Shown piece after piece: positions 43,657-51,348 of a stretch of 64,000 nucleotides of DNA. The position numbers were made by a program, and so were the translations under genes. The first letter of the stretch is position 1; every line of letters begins with the position of its first letter. Below the pieces are notes generated by a model. That model ran no database searches. It was given only the letters and a program-made list of their open reading frames with translations, and had not been told where the DNA came from. This stretch comes from an uncultured Pelagimonas sp. (GTDB lineage Bacteria; Pseudomonadota; Alphaproteobacteria; Rhodobacterales; Rhodobacteraceae), in assembly GCA_947497905.1 (NCBI GenBank), contig CANMIH010000012.1, forward strand, positions 1-64,000, in the 5' to 3' direction.

Positions 43657-44695
43657 AGACCGCCTCCTTCGGGCGGTTGTCCATCACGTGCGCAAGATGA
43701 GGTGCCATAATGCGCGCAACCTCTTTGAACACGGGGACGGCAACGCTGTTCCCGAACTGGCGATAGGCCTGGGTGTCAGACACCGGAATTCTGAAGTCAT
43801 CAGAATACCCCATGAGGCGAGCACATTCACGTGGCGTCAAGCGGCGAGGATTATTTCCCTCACCCTGATCAATCAAGATCTCCGATCCGTCTTTATGGTA
43901 ACGTGCAGACAGCGTCCGAGAGACATTCTCGGGGCCGACCAGACCAAAACCAAAGCCGTTACCTGCGGCTTTGTGTTTGGCAGCGTAATTCTGCAGGTAT
44001 TCCCAAAGTTTATCCGTCAGGGTGTATTTTGGGTTCACCCTGGCATCCGGGCCCTCAGTATAAGGAATTTCGGCTGTCTCGGTTCCATTCTGAGGATGTA
44101 GGATCGACCCAAGCGTGATACTGCCCTTAGGCTTCAACTGGAGGTCCTCAAAAGTGAAACCGGTGTCTTCCTTGAAGCCAACGATCACAATCCTCTGGCG
44201 ATGTTGAGGAACGAAGTGCTGGGCGTCGATCACCTGAGCCTTCACCGAGTATCCAAGTTCCTGCAAAGCGCCCATGATCACTTCAAAGGTTTTTCCCTTG
44301 TCATGACTCGTCAGGTTTTTGACATTCTCGAGCATGAAGGCTTCAGGCCGATGATGCTCAAGGATCCTGACAACATCAAAGAACAGTGTTCCCTGTGCTT
44401 CATCACGAAATCCATGTTCTCGGCCGAGTGAGTTCTTTTTGGAAACACCGGCTAAGGAGAATGGCTGACAGGGGAAACCGGCACACAGCACATTGTGCGG
44501 TGGGATGTCTTCGGCAGCCACTTCACGAATATCGCCGACGATCGGACGGTTGTCGCGGTAGTTGGCCTCATAGGTCTGTTTTGAGAATTTATCCCACTCG
44601 CTCGTGAAGACACAGTGCCCGCCGATGCTCTCCATAGCCTGGCGCAAACCACCGATTCCGGCGAAAAGATCAATAAATGTGAAGCCTTGGCTCAT
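43649..44695 (-). CDS. DNA (cytosine-5-)-methyltransferase, Dcm/EcoRII type
   Basis: A 348-residue enzyme with all main motifs in order: [16 protein letters not shown] near residue 7, [14 protein letters not shown] near 72 with the catalytic Cys, [10 protein letters not shown] near 120, [15 protein letters not shown] near 163, the target-recognition region near 185-280, [16 protein letters not shown] near 285 and [14 protein letters not shown] near 315. It methylates cytosine at a short site, probably of CCNGG type given the Vsr and the MvaI/BcnI partner, and protects the host from the nuclease. It is first in a three-gene operon and ends inside the vsr start region. Confidence 0.93.
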   Translation of the reverse strand: MSQGFTFIDLFAGIGGLRQAMESIGGHCVFTSEWDKFSKQTYEANYRDNRPIVGDIREVAAEDIPPHNVLCAGFPCQPFSLAGVSKKNSLGREHGFRDEAQGTLFFDVVRILEHHRPEAFMLENVKNLTSHDKGKTFEVIMGALQELGYSVKAQVIDAQHFVPQHRQRIVIVGFKEDTGFTFEDLQLKPKGSITLGSILHPQNGTETAEIPYTEGPDARVNPKYTLTDKLWEYLQNYAAKHKAAGNGFGFGLVGPENVSRTLSARYHKDGSEILIDQGEGNNPRRLTPRECARLMGYSDDFRIPVSDTQAYRQFGNSVAVPVFKEVARIMAPHLAHVMDNRPKEAVSV

Positions 44696-44789
44696 CCTGG
44701 TCGCACCTCTTTTTCATGCACTATATATGGGTATTACGGCCCGGTCCAGGCCAGTAATAGAAACTATCCGATCAGTTTCCCATAGATTT

Positions 44790-44804
44790 GTTCATATTTC
44801 GTTC
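44790..44804. promoter_or_regulatory. Possible alphaproteobacterial LexA box upstream of the methylase operon
   Basis: GTTCATATTTCGTTC is an exact GTTC-N7-GTTC direct repeat, the alphaproteobacterial LexA consensus. It is about 95 bases before the methylase ATG. A match of this length is expected about twice by chance in 64 kb, so the call is weak. Confidence 0.4.
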
Positions 44805-44852
44805 TCATCGTGGGGCGGCGAAGAATAACTGTCCCAGCTTGGTTCTCAGATC

Positions 44853-44879
44853 GCATGAACTTTCTGTTTTCGTTCATGC
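44853..44879. repeat. Inverted repeat in the methylase-toxin gap
   Basis: GCATGAAC and GTTCATGC are perfect eight-base arms with an 11-base spacer. It may be an operator or a weak terminator; it lies between the divergent methylase operon and the toxin gene. Confidence 0.5.
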
Positions 44880-45040
44880 CGCATGTTGACTTTCCTCATT
44901 GGTAGCCTTCGCCGCTTGGCCTATTTTACATTGGCTGAAATTCAAAAAACCGAAGCCGCTTTTTTTGCAATTTCGGCATAAAGTTTTGTTTCACCCCCGT
45001 TGAACGGCGTCGAGAAAAATCCCAGAAAACATTGCACTTA

Positions 45041-45112
45041 GCTCTCTTCAGAGTTCAGTGAGACCGGAGCAGAGCTTGTGTCGCTCCGGTCTCACATGAA
45101 CTCGAAGAGAGC
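45041..45112 (+). repeat. 72-base near-perfect hairpin upstream of the PemK-like gene
   Basis: Two 30-base arms (45041-45070 and 45083-45112) pair almost completely; only one extra A on the left (45050) and one extra T on the right side break the stem. The loop is 12 bases (45071-45082). The core is TGAGACCGGAGC facing GCTCCGGTCTCA. The element ends 70 bases before the toxin-like gene start. It could be a structured RNA, a terminator, or the fold-back end of a small mobile element. Confidence 0.85.
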
Positions 45113-45182
45113 ATTCAGAGACATCCAAAGGATGGATCTGAAGAAGGGGTGACAAGATCTTCCTCAAATCTTGGAGCCCATC

Positions 45183-45617
45183 ATGACGGCACATGTACCG
45201 GGCGCAGCGCGTCCGCTTTCCACTGGCGAAATCGTTTCATTCCGCTTCCCTCATTCAGATGGTCCCGGTGACAAGGACCGTCCTTGCCTGGTCATTCATG
45301 TCGACGACGCGACAGGCGAGGCTGTGCTGGCCTACGGAACGTCCATCTTTCCTGAGAAGCTTTCGGAGTTCTCCCTGACAGTCACGAATGTCGCCAATCT
45401 GGCGGTGCTCAACTTGGTGAAACCGACGCGATTTATGTGCCAGCGGCGTGTCCGGGTGCAGCAATCAGACCTGCGGTTCGCACCCAATTCCGAAGGTGAC
45501 GTGGTCATTGGTCAGTTTCCCGGTGATGCAGCGTTTCGCTGTGCTGCAAGTTCTGCATCGTTCAAACGCTATGATATTGGAGCAGGGCGTTTCGTTTTGG
45601 GTGATGTTTTTTTATAG
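45183..45617 (+). CDS. PemK/MazF-like protein, possible toxin
   Basis: A 144-residue protein. LSTGEIVSFRFPHSD near residue 12, then DKDRPCLVIHVD near 32 resembles the MazF/PemK beginning (GDIV, then RPxLVI). The rest is less typical: VNLVKPTRF-like strands with QRRVRVQQSDL near 95. MazF-fold proteins are mRNA ribonucleases held in check by an antitoxin. No antitoxin ORF lies upstream; the nearest upstream feature is the 72-base hairpin. GGAG at 45173 favours ATG 45183 over the TTG at 45171. The assignment is moderate, as the match is short. Confidence 0.55.
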   Translation: MTAHVPGAARPLSTGEIVSFRFPHSDGPGDKDRPCLVIHVDDATGEAVLAYGTSIFPEKLSEFSLTVTNVANLAVLNLVKPTRFMCQRRVRVQQSDLRFAPNSEGDVVIGQFPGDAAFRCAASSASFKRYDIGAGRFVLGDVFL

Positions 45618-45677
45618 GAGCTTTGCTAGCGGATGAGGCTTGGCAGAACGTTTTTGTGAGGGGGGGGGTGGAGCGTC

Positions 45678-45806
45678 TCATAGATCAAACTCCTCCGGCT
45701 CGAAGTCGCTAGCGGCTAGCACTTCTTCCCATTCTTGCAGCGCTGAAAACAGCGCCGTTAGTTCCTCGGATTTTGAACGTGAAGCAGAGCCAAAGGAGTT
45801 CGTCAT
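45678..45806 (-). CDS. Tiny acidic ORF, 42 residues, coupled to the upstream 56-residue ORF
   Basis: The frame starts at ATG 45806 inside a TAATG junction with the stop of the upstream ORF, and AAGGAG lies just before it, so translation would be coupled. The peptide begins MTNSFGSASRSKSEELTALF and ends EPEEFDL; it is acidic with a likely amphipathic helix (ELTALFSALQEWEEVLAA). Not recognised. A nine-base G run (45660-45668) lies beyond its stop. Could be an antitoxin, an immunity-type or a regulatory peptide, or chance. Confidence 0.4.
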   Translation of the reverse strand: MTNSFGSASRSKSEELTALFSALQEWEEVLAASDFEPEEFDL

Positions 45807-45976
45807 TACTCCTTTTGGGGGCACCACTCCCAATTTTTACTGTTTCCCTTCAGCGCCTTTGGTGCCGGTTTTGCCCCGCCATTTGCGGAACCGGTTGCCA
45901 AAGCAGCTACAGCACCTGAGCACGCCGCAACTTTTTTGCTCAGGACCGCACAAGCAATGCAGTCGTCTCCCAGCAT
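45806..45976 (-). CDS. Tiny ORF, 56 residues, small Ala/Gly/Cys-rich peptide
   Basis: It begins MLGDDCIACAVLSKKVAACS at ATG 45976 and continues with an alanine-rich segment (GAVAALATG) and a basic tail ending SKNWEWCPQKE. Cysteines are at residues 6, 9, 19 and 52. A TAG stop precedes the ATG directly, so no longer version exists. No ribosome site is clear. The last codons overlap the start of the 42-residue ORF. Not recognised; its end is encoded by the strand opposite GGGCACCACT, which also ends tRNA-Phe. Confidence 0.35.
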   Translation of the reverse strand: MLGDDCIACAVLSKKVAACSGAVAALATGSANGGAKPAPKALKGNSKNWEWCPQKE

Positions 45977-46641
45977 CTAGTACACATGCTTCACTAAATC
46001 GAGCCCAACCGGGAAAATCTCCGTCAAGACCGATCTCCTGTGTGGATCGGAGCAGACCTACCTTGGCACATTGAAGCCGTCGGGGTGGTCACATCATCAG
46101 AGCCCGGAAGTTCGTTGTTGGGGGACTGACAGAGGCGCTACAGTCAGCACAAAACATCGCAAATTTTAGACAAACAAAACGTACGCACAGTCAGAGGATA
46201 CATGACTTACAGGAGCTTTTGACTGACACAATACTTACACCCCCTTTATCATCGCGCCAGAGCCAAAGTGTTCAAATCACGTGACAATCAATACCACAAA
46301 ATTCGAACATGCGCGCCAGCATGTAAGTTACACCTCCATATATGAACGATCCCCCGTCCAATCCCGTCAAACGCCTTAATATCCCTTATAGAAATTCTTG
46401 ACATCTCTTCAACCCATCAAACACTATTCGCTTTGAACACGGTCAACTTTTACATTCAAAATCAATATTTTAACCCATTCGTGCAACAAGTGGGATCATT
46501 AATTTCATCTCACTTCATGCGAAGTAAATACCGAAAATCGGAAACGTAATACATTTCCATACTCACTGCCATCACCCTAATAAGCCGCAACCGCGATTTC
46601 ATCATGCAGATCCGCGATCTCGAATAGGAAAGATTGGTTAA
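45977..46641. other. Long AT-rich gap before the globin-coupled chemoreceptor
   Basis: 665 bases without a supportable gene. The part from about 46140 on is distinctly AT-rich and probably contains the chemoreceptor promoter; no named sigma or regulator site could be assigned. The first 100 bases may be leftover island DNA. Confidence 0.4.
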
Positions 46642-48087
46642 ATGGGTAACTCATTAGAGAATAAACTGTCACAGTTCGATCTGCTTGGTGACAAGCTAAA
46701 CCTCTTACGTGAGGTCGGAACGATTATCATTCCCGTGCTAGATGATGTTCTTGAGTCATTCTATGACCGGGCCGGAAACGACCCTGAGACAGCCACGTTT
46801 TTTGATACCCCCGAGCGCATGACCTATGCCCGCGGGGCGCAGAAAAAGCATTGGGAACGTCTGCTTACAGGAGCATTCGACGAAGGCTATCTTGCTTCAG
46901 TCGATCGTATCGGGCGCACGCATGCGCGCATCAACTTGCCGCTCGATGTCTATATGTCGGCCTATTCGCTTGCCACATCGGATCTGATTTCTGCTCTGAT
47001 CCAACGTCTTCCCCTGCGCAAAAAGCGCAAACTTGCCGCAATGATCGGGGTTATGACCCGCGCGTTTGCGCTAGATATTGAACGAGTGGTCCAAACCTTC
47101 TTTGACATCCTTTCGGAAGAACAGAATATCGCATTTGACAGCCTCAACACCGCGATTGATCGTTTGGCCCATGGGGATCTGACCTATAACATCCCTGGCC
47201 CCGATGAGAGCGCCTACCCTGCACGGTATGATAGCGTCCGGATTAAACTGAATGATGCCACCTGCAGCCTGCAGGACATCATGGGGACGGTTTCGGAATG
47301 TATGCATGATCTCTCTGGCAATATTCAGGACGTGTCTTCGTCGACCGACGATTTTGCACAGCGCACAGCGGGCCAGGCTGCGTCGCTGGAACAAACGTCG
47401 GCCGCCGTTCACGAACTGGCCGAACACGTCACGCAATCCAGCGGCAACACCACCAGCGCCTCTTCGGTCGTCTCAAAAGCAACCCAGACAGCCGTTGAGG
47501 GAGCCAAAACCATGGTGGATGCCTCAGACGCGATGACGCGCATTCACGCCGCCTCTGAAGAAATCACCAATATCATTGGCATGATCGATGACATTGCCTT
47601 TCAGACCAATCTGTTGGCGCTGAACGCAGGCGTTGAAGCCGCCCGCGCGGGTGACGCCGGACGCGGATTTGCGGTGGTCGCCCAAGAGGTGCGCGGCCTG
47701 GCCGCCAATGCCTCGGAGGCCGCATTGCAAATCAAGGAGCTTGTGAACAAAAGCTCGGCCGAAGTGGCGACCGGCGTGACCCTGATTGACGGGGCGGGCC
47801 GCGAACTTGAGGCTGCGGTGACCAGTTTCAAAGAGATTTCGCGACTGACCACCGAAATTGCTTCGGCCTCAAGCGAACAGTCGATCTCTCTACGCGAGAT
47901 CAATTCCGCCGTTGCACAAATGGACGGAGCAACCCAGCAAAATGCAGCGTTGGTGGAAGCGACGGCAACAGCAACTGCACGCATGCGTCATTTGGCAGAA
48001 CGGGCCGAAAGCGCGCTCGATAAACTCCACATTTCGGCAAAGTCGCCGACAGAGTTTGTCACTCAACCGAGGGAACACGCGGCCTAA
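46642..48087 (+). CDS. Soluble globin-coupled chemoreceptor (HemAT-like methyl-accepting protein)
   Basis: A 481-residue protein with no membrane span. Residues 1-165 are a globin-coupled sensor domain: helical, with LTGAFDEGYLASVDRIGRTH near 75 and His94 as the likely proximal haem ligand in GRTHARINLP. A short HAMP-like linker (LAHGDLTYNIPG near 170) leads to the signalling domain at 205-455, whose tip is DDIAFQTNLLALNAGVEAAR then AGDAGRGFAVVAQEVRGLA, the CheA/CheW contact. Such receptors sense oxygen (or NO) inside the cell and steer swimming. It lies alone after the island, with the nitrate genes upstream in the window. Confidence 0.88.
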   Translation: MGNSLENKLSQFDLLGDKLNLLREVGTIIIPVLDDVLESFYDRAGNDPETATFFDTPERMTYARGAQKKHWERLLTGAFDEGYLASVDRIGRTHARINLPLDVYMSAYSLATSDLISALIQRLPLRKKRKLAAMIGVMTRAFALDIERVVQTFFDILSEEQNIAFDSLNTAIDRLAHGDLTYNIPGPDESAYPARYDSVRIKLNDATCSLQDIMGTVSECMHDLSGNIQDVSSSTDDFAQRTAGQAASLEQTSAAVHELAEHVTQSSGNTTSASSVVSKATQTAVEGAKTMVDASDAMTRIHAASEEITNIIGMIDDIAFQTNLLALNAGVEAARAGDAGRGFAVVAQEVRGLAANASEAALQIKELVNKSSAEVATGVTLIDGAGRELEAAVTSFKEISRLTTEIASASSEQSISLREINSAVAQMDGATQQNAALVEATATATARMRHLAERAESALDKLHISAKSPTEFVTQPREHAA

Positions 48088-48093
48088 AATCAG

Positions 48094-48124
48094 ACAAGAG
48101 CAGTTTCCTTGGATCTGCTCTTGT
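48094..48124 (+). terminator. Hairpin after the chemoreceptor gene
   Basis: ACAAGAGCAG pairs perfectly with CTGCTCTTGT around an 11-base loop, seven bases after the stop codon. A T tract is not evident, so termination may be Rho-assisted. Confidence 0.6.
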
Positions 48125-48207
48125 ACCATGCCTCGACCAAGGTGCTGGTTCTAGAAGCAAACCTTTGATAGCCATGCGGAACACTCACCCACTTTGGCGC
48201 AAGAATA

Positions 48208-49239
48208 ATGAGCAAACGCCCCACAATTTCCGACTTGGCCCGCGAAGCCGGAGTGGGCACCGCCACGGTGGATCGTGTCTTAAACGGACGGGCCAAAGTT
48301 CGTTCGGATACCGCGCGCAAAATCTATCTCGCCGCTGAAAAAATCGGCTATCACGCAGCGCCCCTGTTGCGAGAACGACTTTACTCAGACTTGCCGGAGC
48401 GACGGCTGGGTTTGTTGCTGCAAAAAGAAAATCAGGAATTCTATAAAACCTTTGCACAGGTGTTTCAGGCCAAAGCACAAGCCTGCCCGGGGGTGCGCTG
48501 TAAACCTGACATCATTTTCGCCAGCTCGCAGTCCCCTGAAGAACAAGCCGGGCTTTTGGCGGATCTGGGGCGTCGCACTCATGCTGTTGCGGCCACTGCG
48601 GTGAACCACCACGATCTGACCCATACAGTGCGGGACCTGAAACGACGGTCCGTCCCAGTGTTCACTCTGCTCAACGATTTTGCCCAAGAGGTTCGGCATA
48701 GCTATGTGGGGTTGAACAACATGAAGATTGGCCGCATGGCCGCTTGGACTCTGTACAATACGCCTCAACCACCGGGAAAAATTGCTGTCTTTGTTGGAGG
48801 TAGCCGCTGGCATGGGCACGCGCTTCGAGAAACTGGTTTTCGAAGTTTTTTCCGCGAACATCCGGTCAAACACAGCCTTTTGGACACGATGGTTAACCTG
48901 GAAACCCGGGCGGTCACCTATGAGGCCACATTAGATCTTTTGCGCCGACACGCGGATCTGCGGGGTATCTTTGTGGCCGGAGGAGGCATGGAAGGCGCCA
49001 TTGATGCTGTGCGTGAAATGCGCCAGCCCGGTGAGGTGGCCATGGTGGTCAACGAACTGACAGACGTTTCGACCCGCGCGCTTCAGGAAGGGTATCTGAC
49101 GCTAATCGATAGCACGCCTCTAGACCAGCTGTGCCAGAAACTTGTTGAAGCCATGGTGCATGCCACGGGTCTCAATGCAAGCGACCCCCCAGGCCAGATT
49201 TTTCTCCAGCCTGAGATCTATATTCCAGAATCCCTGTGA
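48208..49239 (+). CDS. LacI-family transcriptional regulator
   Basis: A 343-residue repressor. The N-terminal SDLAREAGVGTATVDRVLNG near residue 8 is the LacI helix-turn-helix, ARKIYLAAEKIGYHAAPL near 36 the hinge, and the remainder is a periplasmic-binding-protein-like effector domain (RLGLLLQKENQEFY near 66, FVAGGGMEGAIDAVREM near 254). Such regulators bind sugars or related small molecules. Its target is unknown, as no sugar genes adjoin; the gene converges on the GAF-domain gene 32 bases away. Confidence 0.88.
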   Translation: MSKRPTISDLAREAGVGTATVDRVLNGRAKVRSDTARKIYLAAEKIGYHAAPLLRERLYSDLPERRLGLLLQKENQEFYKTFAQVFQAKAQACPGVRCKPDIIFASSQSPEEQAGLLADLGRRTHAVAATAVNHHDLTHTVRDLKRRSVPVFTLLNDFAQEVRHSYVGLNNMKIGRMAAWTLYNTPQPPGKIAVFVGGSRWHGHALRETGFRSFFREHPVKHSLLDTMVNLETRAVTYEATLDLLRRHADLRGIFVAGGGMEGAIDAVREMRQPGEVAMVVNELTDVSTRALQEGYLTLIDSTPLDQLCQKLVEAMVHATGLNASDPPGQIFLQPEIYIPESL

Positions 49240-49271
49240 CGATGCAGGGCCCGCATCAGGGAAGAGCTATT

Positions 49272-49763
49272 TTATAGCTGAAGCGCCACTGCCAGCGCAG
49301 CAAGTGAGTGCAAGCGCAGGCTTTCCGTCAGAGCCACATTTTCAGGGGTATAATACTGCTCTTCATGCAGAATATTGATCGTGGCGACCAACTCGCCTTT
49401 GATCAGCACGGGCAGGTTCACAACCGATCCACAGCCGAGCTCACCAATCAACTCATAATCCCCAAACACCTTGGAAATATCGTCAAGCGTATTGGCCACA
49501 AATGTCTCGTGCTTTGTGTGAACATGTTCAAACCAACGATCAAAGGTGATCGGTTTGGTGCCGGAGGTCGGATAGGCGTTGGGTCGGTTGGTATAGGCAC
49601 GACGTGCCAAAAGCGCCTCCATGTCCACCGTCATCACGGTAAACAATTTAAACCCAACCACCTCCTGGAACAACGCCGACAGCGCGTCGTAGGCCCGTTC
49701 GGCGGTCGTCGCCTGCGACAGGGATTGGGTAAAGCTGGCCAGCGCGGCCTGTTGGTCGGTCAT
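49272..49763 (-). CDS. GAF-domain protein at the end of a peptide transporter operon
   Basis: A 163-residue single GAF domain: ERAYDALSALFQEVVGFKLF near residue 22, LGCGSVVNLPVLIKGELVAT then INIL near 110-132. Free-standing GAF proteins bind small ligands or act as sensors or reductases of sulfoxides, but the fRMsr cysteine set is not evident. It overlaps the preceding ABC ATPase gene by four bases, so it is truly the last gene of that operon. Its role with the transporter is unknown. Confidence 0.75.
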   Translation of the reverse strand: MTDQQAALASFTQSLSQATTAERAYDALSALFQEVVGFKLFTVMTVDMEALLARRAYTNRPNAYPTSGTKPITFDRWFEHVHTKHETFVANTLDDISKVFGDYELIGELGCGSVVNLPVLIKGELVATINILHEEQYYTPENVALTESLRLHSLAALAVALQL

Positions 49764-50515
49764 AAAGTGTCCTCAGTGTCAATTTCTGCGCCACTCGCGG
49801 CATAAAGCTCGCGGGTATAGGCATGGGCGAAATCGCCCGTATGCAGCTGTTTGGCCTGGGCGATTTCAACCACCCGGCCCTTGTTCATCACCGCCAGACG
49901 GTCACACATAAAACTGACCACCGGCAGGCTGTGGGTGACCATCAGATAGGTCAGGTTCTGCTCGGCCCGCAGCGCCTTCAACAGGTTCAGGATCTCGGCC
50001 TGCACCGAGACATCCAGCGCCGAGGTTGGCTCATCCAGCAACATCACCTTGGGTTCCAGCATCAGCGCCCGGGCAATGGCCACACGCTGACGCTGTCCGC
50101 CCGACAACTGATGCGGGAAACGGAACCGGAACCTCTGATCCAGCCCCACCGCATTCAGCATCTCGGCAATCCGCGCATCGCGGTTGCCAATCCCATGCAC
50201 CCGCAGCGGTTCGCGCAGCACCATGTCCACGGCCTTGCGCGGATGCAGCGACCCGTAGGGATCCTGAAACACCATCTGACAGGTTTCCGCAAACCGGCGG
50301 TCAGGTTTGTGCAGACAGGGTTTGCCCAGCACGCTGACCTCACCGGTCCAATCCGGCGCCAGACCGGCAATGGCCTTCAGAACGGTGGATTTCCCCGATC
50401 CGCTTTCCCCCACAAGGGCAAAGCTCTCGCCCTCGGCAACCTCAATGTTCACATCATGAACGATTTTGGTTGTACCATAGGAAATGTCGAGGTTCTTGAG
50501 AGTGATGGCGCTCAT
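49760..50515 (-). CDS. Dipeptide/oligopeptide ABC transporter ATPase (DppF type)
   Basis: A 251-residue ATPase with Walker [16 protein letters not shown] near residue 33, signature LSGGQRQRVAIARAL near 138, Walker B VMLLDEPTSALD near 158 and an H-loop VTHS near 193. It starts at 50515 and overlaps the end of the other ATPase gene by four bases. Works with the DppD-type ATPase to power the two permeases of this operon. Confidence 0.9.
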   Translation of the reverse strand: MSAITLKNLDISYGTTKIVHDVNIEVAEGESFALVGESGSGKSTVLKAIAGLAPDWTGEVSVLGKPCLHKPDRRFAETCQMVFQDPYGSLHPRKAVDMVLREPLRVHGIGNRDARIAEMLNAVGLDQRFRFRFPHQLSGGQRQRVAIARALMLEPKVMLLDEPTSALDVSVQAEILNLLKALRAEQNLTYLMVTHSLPVVSFMCDRLAVMNKGRVVEIAQAKQLHTGDFAHAYTRELYAASGAEIDTEDTL

Positions 50516-51348
50516 GTGCCCCCCCATGCGCTGCGGTCCAGTACTGGCAAGGTGCTGCGCGTTTCTTTCATCTTCGGAACCGCAGCCAACAGACCACGGG
50601 TATAGGGATGTTGGGCCTTGTGCAGATCCTGCGCTGCGCAGGTTTCCACCACTTCACCACCGTGCATCACCATGATCCGGTCGCAATAGCGCGCCACAAG
50701 GTTCAGGTCGTGGCTGATCAGGATCAGCCCCATGCCCTTTTCACGCACCAGCGCGTCGATCAGGTCCAGAACCTGCCCCTGCACCGACACATCCAGCGCC
50801 GAGGTGGGTTCATCGGCAATCAACAGATCCGGGCGTGGGATCAGCATCATGGCAATCATGATGCGCTGGCCCATGCCGCCGGACACCTGATGCGGATACA
50901 TCTGCGCCACGGCCTCGGGATTGTTGATGCGCACCGCCTCAAGCATCTCGATCACCCGCGCCTGCACCTCACGGCGCGGCAGGTTTTCATGCACCTTCAG
51001 CGCCTCGGCAATCTGATGGCCAATGGTCATCACCGGGTTGAGCGAGAATTTCGGGTCTTGCATGATCATCGACATGCGCGCCCCGCGCAGATGCCGCATC
51101 TTGCGTTCGGACAGTCCCAACAGATCCTGCCCGTCAAAGCGCATCTTATCCGCCGTCAGCAGGCCGGGTTTGCGGATCAGGCGCAGGATGGCCCGCCCCG
51201 TCATGGATTTCCCCGAACCGCTCTCGCCCACGATCCCCAGTCGTTCCCGCCCCACCGACAGGCTCAGGCCTTTGACCACCTCAACCCGCCCTTTGGGCGT
51301 CGGAAAGCTGACACGCAGGTTTTCAATTTCAAGCAGGCTGTCGCTCAT
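50512..51348 (-). CDS. Dipeptide/oligopeptide ABC transporter ATPase (DppD type)
   Basis: A 278-residue ATPase. Walker A is [16 protein letters not shown] near residue 37, the Q-loop MIMQDPKFSLNPVM near 91, the signature VSGGMGQRIMIAMMLI near 154, Walker B LLIADEPTSALDVS near 175. It ends short (PYTRGLLAAVPKM), lacking the long cysteine-rich DppD tail. It overlaps the permease gene upstream (51345) by four bases and the DppF-type gene downstream by four, so all are translated together. Confidence 0.9.
   Translation of the reverse strand: MSDSLLEIENLRVSFPTPKGRVEVVKGLSLSVGRERLGIVGESGSGKSMTGRAILRLIRKPGLLTADKMRFDGQDLLGLSERKMRHLRGARMSMIMQDPKFSLNPVMTIGHQIAEALKVHENLPRREVQARVIEMLEAVRINNPEAVAQMYPHQVSGGMGQRIMIAMMLIPRPDLLIADEPTSALDVSVQGQVLDLIDALVREKGMGLILISHDLNLVARYCDRIMVMHGGEVVETCAAQDLHKAQHPYTRGLLAAVPKMKETRSTLPVLDRSAWGGT

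Noticed and set aside
45660-45668. Nine-base G run
   Set aside because: Could suggest phase variation, but it lies outside any supportable gene and may simply be a sequencing-sensitive homopolymer.
45640-46074. 144-codon plus-strand frame in the island gap
   Set aside because: Serine/proline-rich noise composition with no ribosome site; the minus-strand pair of tiny ORFs in the same place looks more protein-like.
40643-46641. Search for an integrase, transposase or CRISPR array in the island
   Set aside because: None of the frames resembles a recombinase and no regularly spaced repeats were seen; the island is called only from gene content and position.
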